DNA of 57,275 bases from Nitrososphaerota archaeon. GTDB taxonomy: Archaea; Thermoproteota; Nitrososphaeria; Nitrososphaerales; Gagatemarchaeaceae. Location of the stretch: the NCBI GenBank assembly GCA_027886885.1, contig JAPCJP010000009.1, positions 3,298 to 60,572 of the forward strand, given 5' to 3'. Shown here piece by piece: positions 57,135-57,275 of this stretch (its first letter is position 1; every line of letters starts with the position of its first letter). The notes under the pieces are model-generated. The model saw only the letters and a list, made by a program, of their open reading frames with translations. It was not told where the DNA came from and searched no databases. A program made the translations under genes and the position numbers.

Positions 57135-57275
57135 CCTCCCAATCTCCTGCGGTGACAGCCCCTACGGCGCAACCCCGGCAGTACGACGCCAAGTACGCCA
57201 GGAACGTCCTCCTCATCCTGGCGGGCATGGCCATCATGGTCACCTACGTCGAGACCATGGTGCTTCCAGCTTTCA
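57131..57275 (+). CDS. MFS multidrug-type transporter, 5' fragment cut by the window end
   Basis: TTG 57131 overlaps the marR stop. The 48 visible residues are a polar start followed by a first membrane helix ending in YVETMVLPAF, typical of the first helix of DHA2-type (EmrB/QacA-like) drug/proton antiporters. The gene continues past the window. Its position behind marR supports a drug efflux pump. Confidence 0.72.
   Translation, partial: MTSQSPAVTAPTAQPRQYDAKYARNVLLILAGMAIMVTYVETMVLPAF

Noticed and set aside
1-57275. CRISPR arrays, insertion sequences, rRNA
   Set aside because: No regularly spaced repeats, transposase-like frames, terminal repeats or conserved rRNA segments were seen on reading both strands.

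Overview
This GC-rich, gene-dense window is archaeal chromosome. The evidence is a TATA-binding protein, ABCE1, a CDC48/VCP ATPase, class I lysyl-tRNA synthetase, Trm5, archaeal ATP-dependent DNA ligase, ER-type signal peptidase, DUF99 and archaeal type IV pilins. A tRNA gene carries an intron at 37/38. TATA-like boxes sit about 27 bp upstream of many start codons, so many genes look leaderless, often with TTG or GTG starts. Gene content suggests a heterotrophic member of the TACK archaea, possibly a Nitrososphaerota (Thaumarchaeota) relative outside the ammonia oxidisers. The lineage is inference. I see no rRNA, CRISPR array, insertion sequence or integrase.

Layout. 1-3.5 kb: a surface-carbohydrate-like trio (deacetylase, ATP-grasp ligase, HAD phosphatase) facing an inositol-monophosphatase-family gene. 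3.5-8.9 kb: a compact type IV pilus-like locus, with a prepilin peptidase divergent from a double-F-domain membrane platform, three pilin-like proteins and a secretion ATPase. 8.9-15.9 kb: DNA ligase, RimI acetyltransferase, a site-2-protease-like protein that has lost its zinc motif, a LarA-like protein, orotate phosphoribosyltransferase, TBP, signal peptidase and a small membrane protein. 15.9-22.8 kb: a complete oligopeptide ABC importer. 22.8-26.7 kb: an ABC-2 exporter, a PD-(D/E)XK nuclease and DUF99.

26.7-36.4 kb is an information-processing and proteostasis block: Trm5, ABCE1, SurE, a winged-helix regulator divergent from hsp20-cdc48 across two abutting palindromes, LysRS, intron-containing tRNA-Arg and a GYD protein. 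36.5-46.9 kb holds small membrane proteins, acylphosphatase, an isocitrate/isopropylmalate-type dehydrogenase, an ACT regulator, the TldD/TldE pair, a HAD hydrolase and an M1 aminopeptidase with a HEAT-like tail. 46.9-54.1 kb holds an AIR-synthase-like protein, ThiI, a UbiA-like/jelly-roll fusion, TrpB2 and an FkbM methyltransferase. From about 54.1 kb the DNA is AT-richer and more accessory: a long spacer, a cysteine-rich mini-protein, a membrane protein, a GNAT enzyme and a MarR-MFS efflux pair cut by the window end.

The most interesting signals are regulatory. They are the tandem 15-bp operators of the predicted heat-shock regulator, the tandem 17-bp operators of the MarR gene, tandem TATA boxes before the TBP gene, and a 13-bp palindrome between the TATA box and start of trpB2. 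The main protein-level oddities are the metal-site-less site-2 protease, the LarA-like protein lacking its family histidine and lysine, and the reduced pilus locus.
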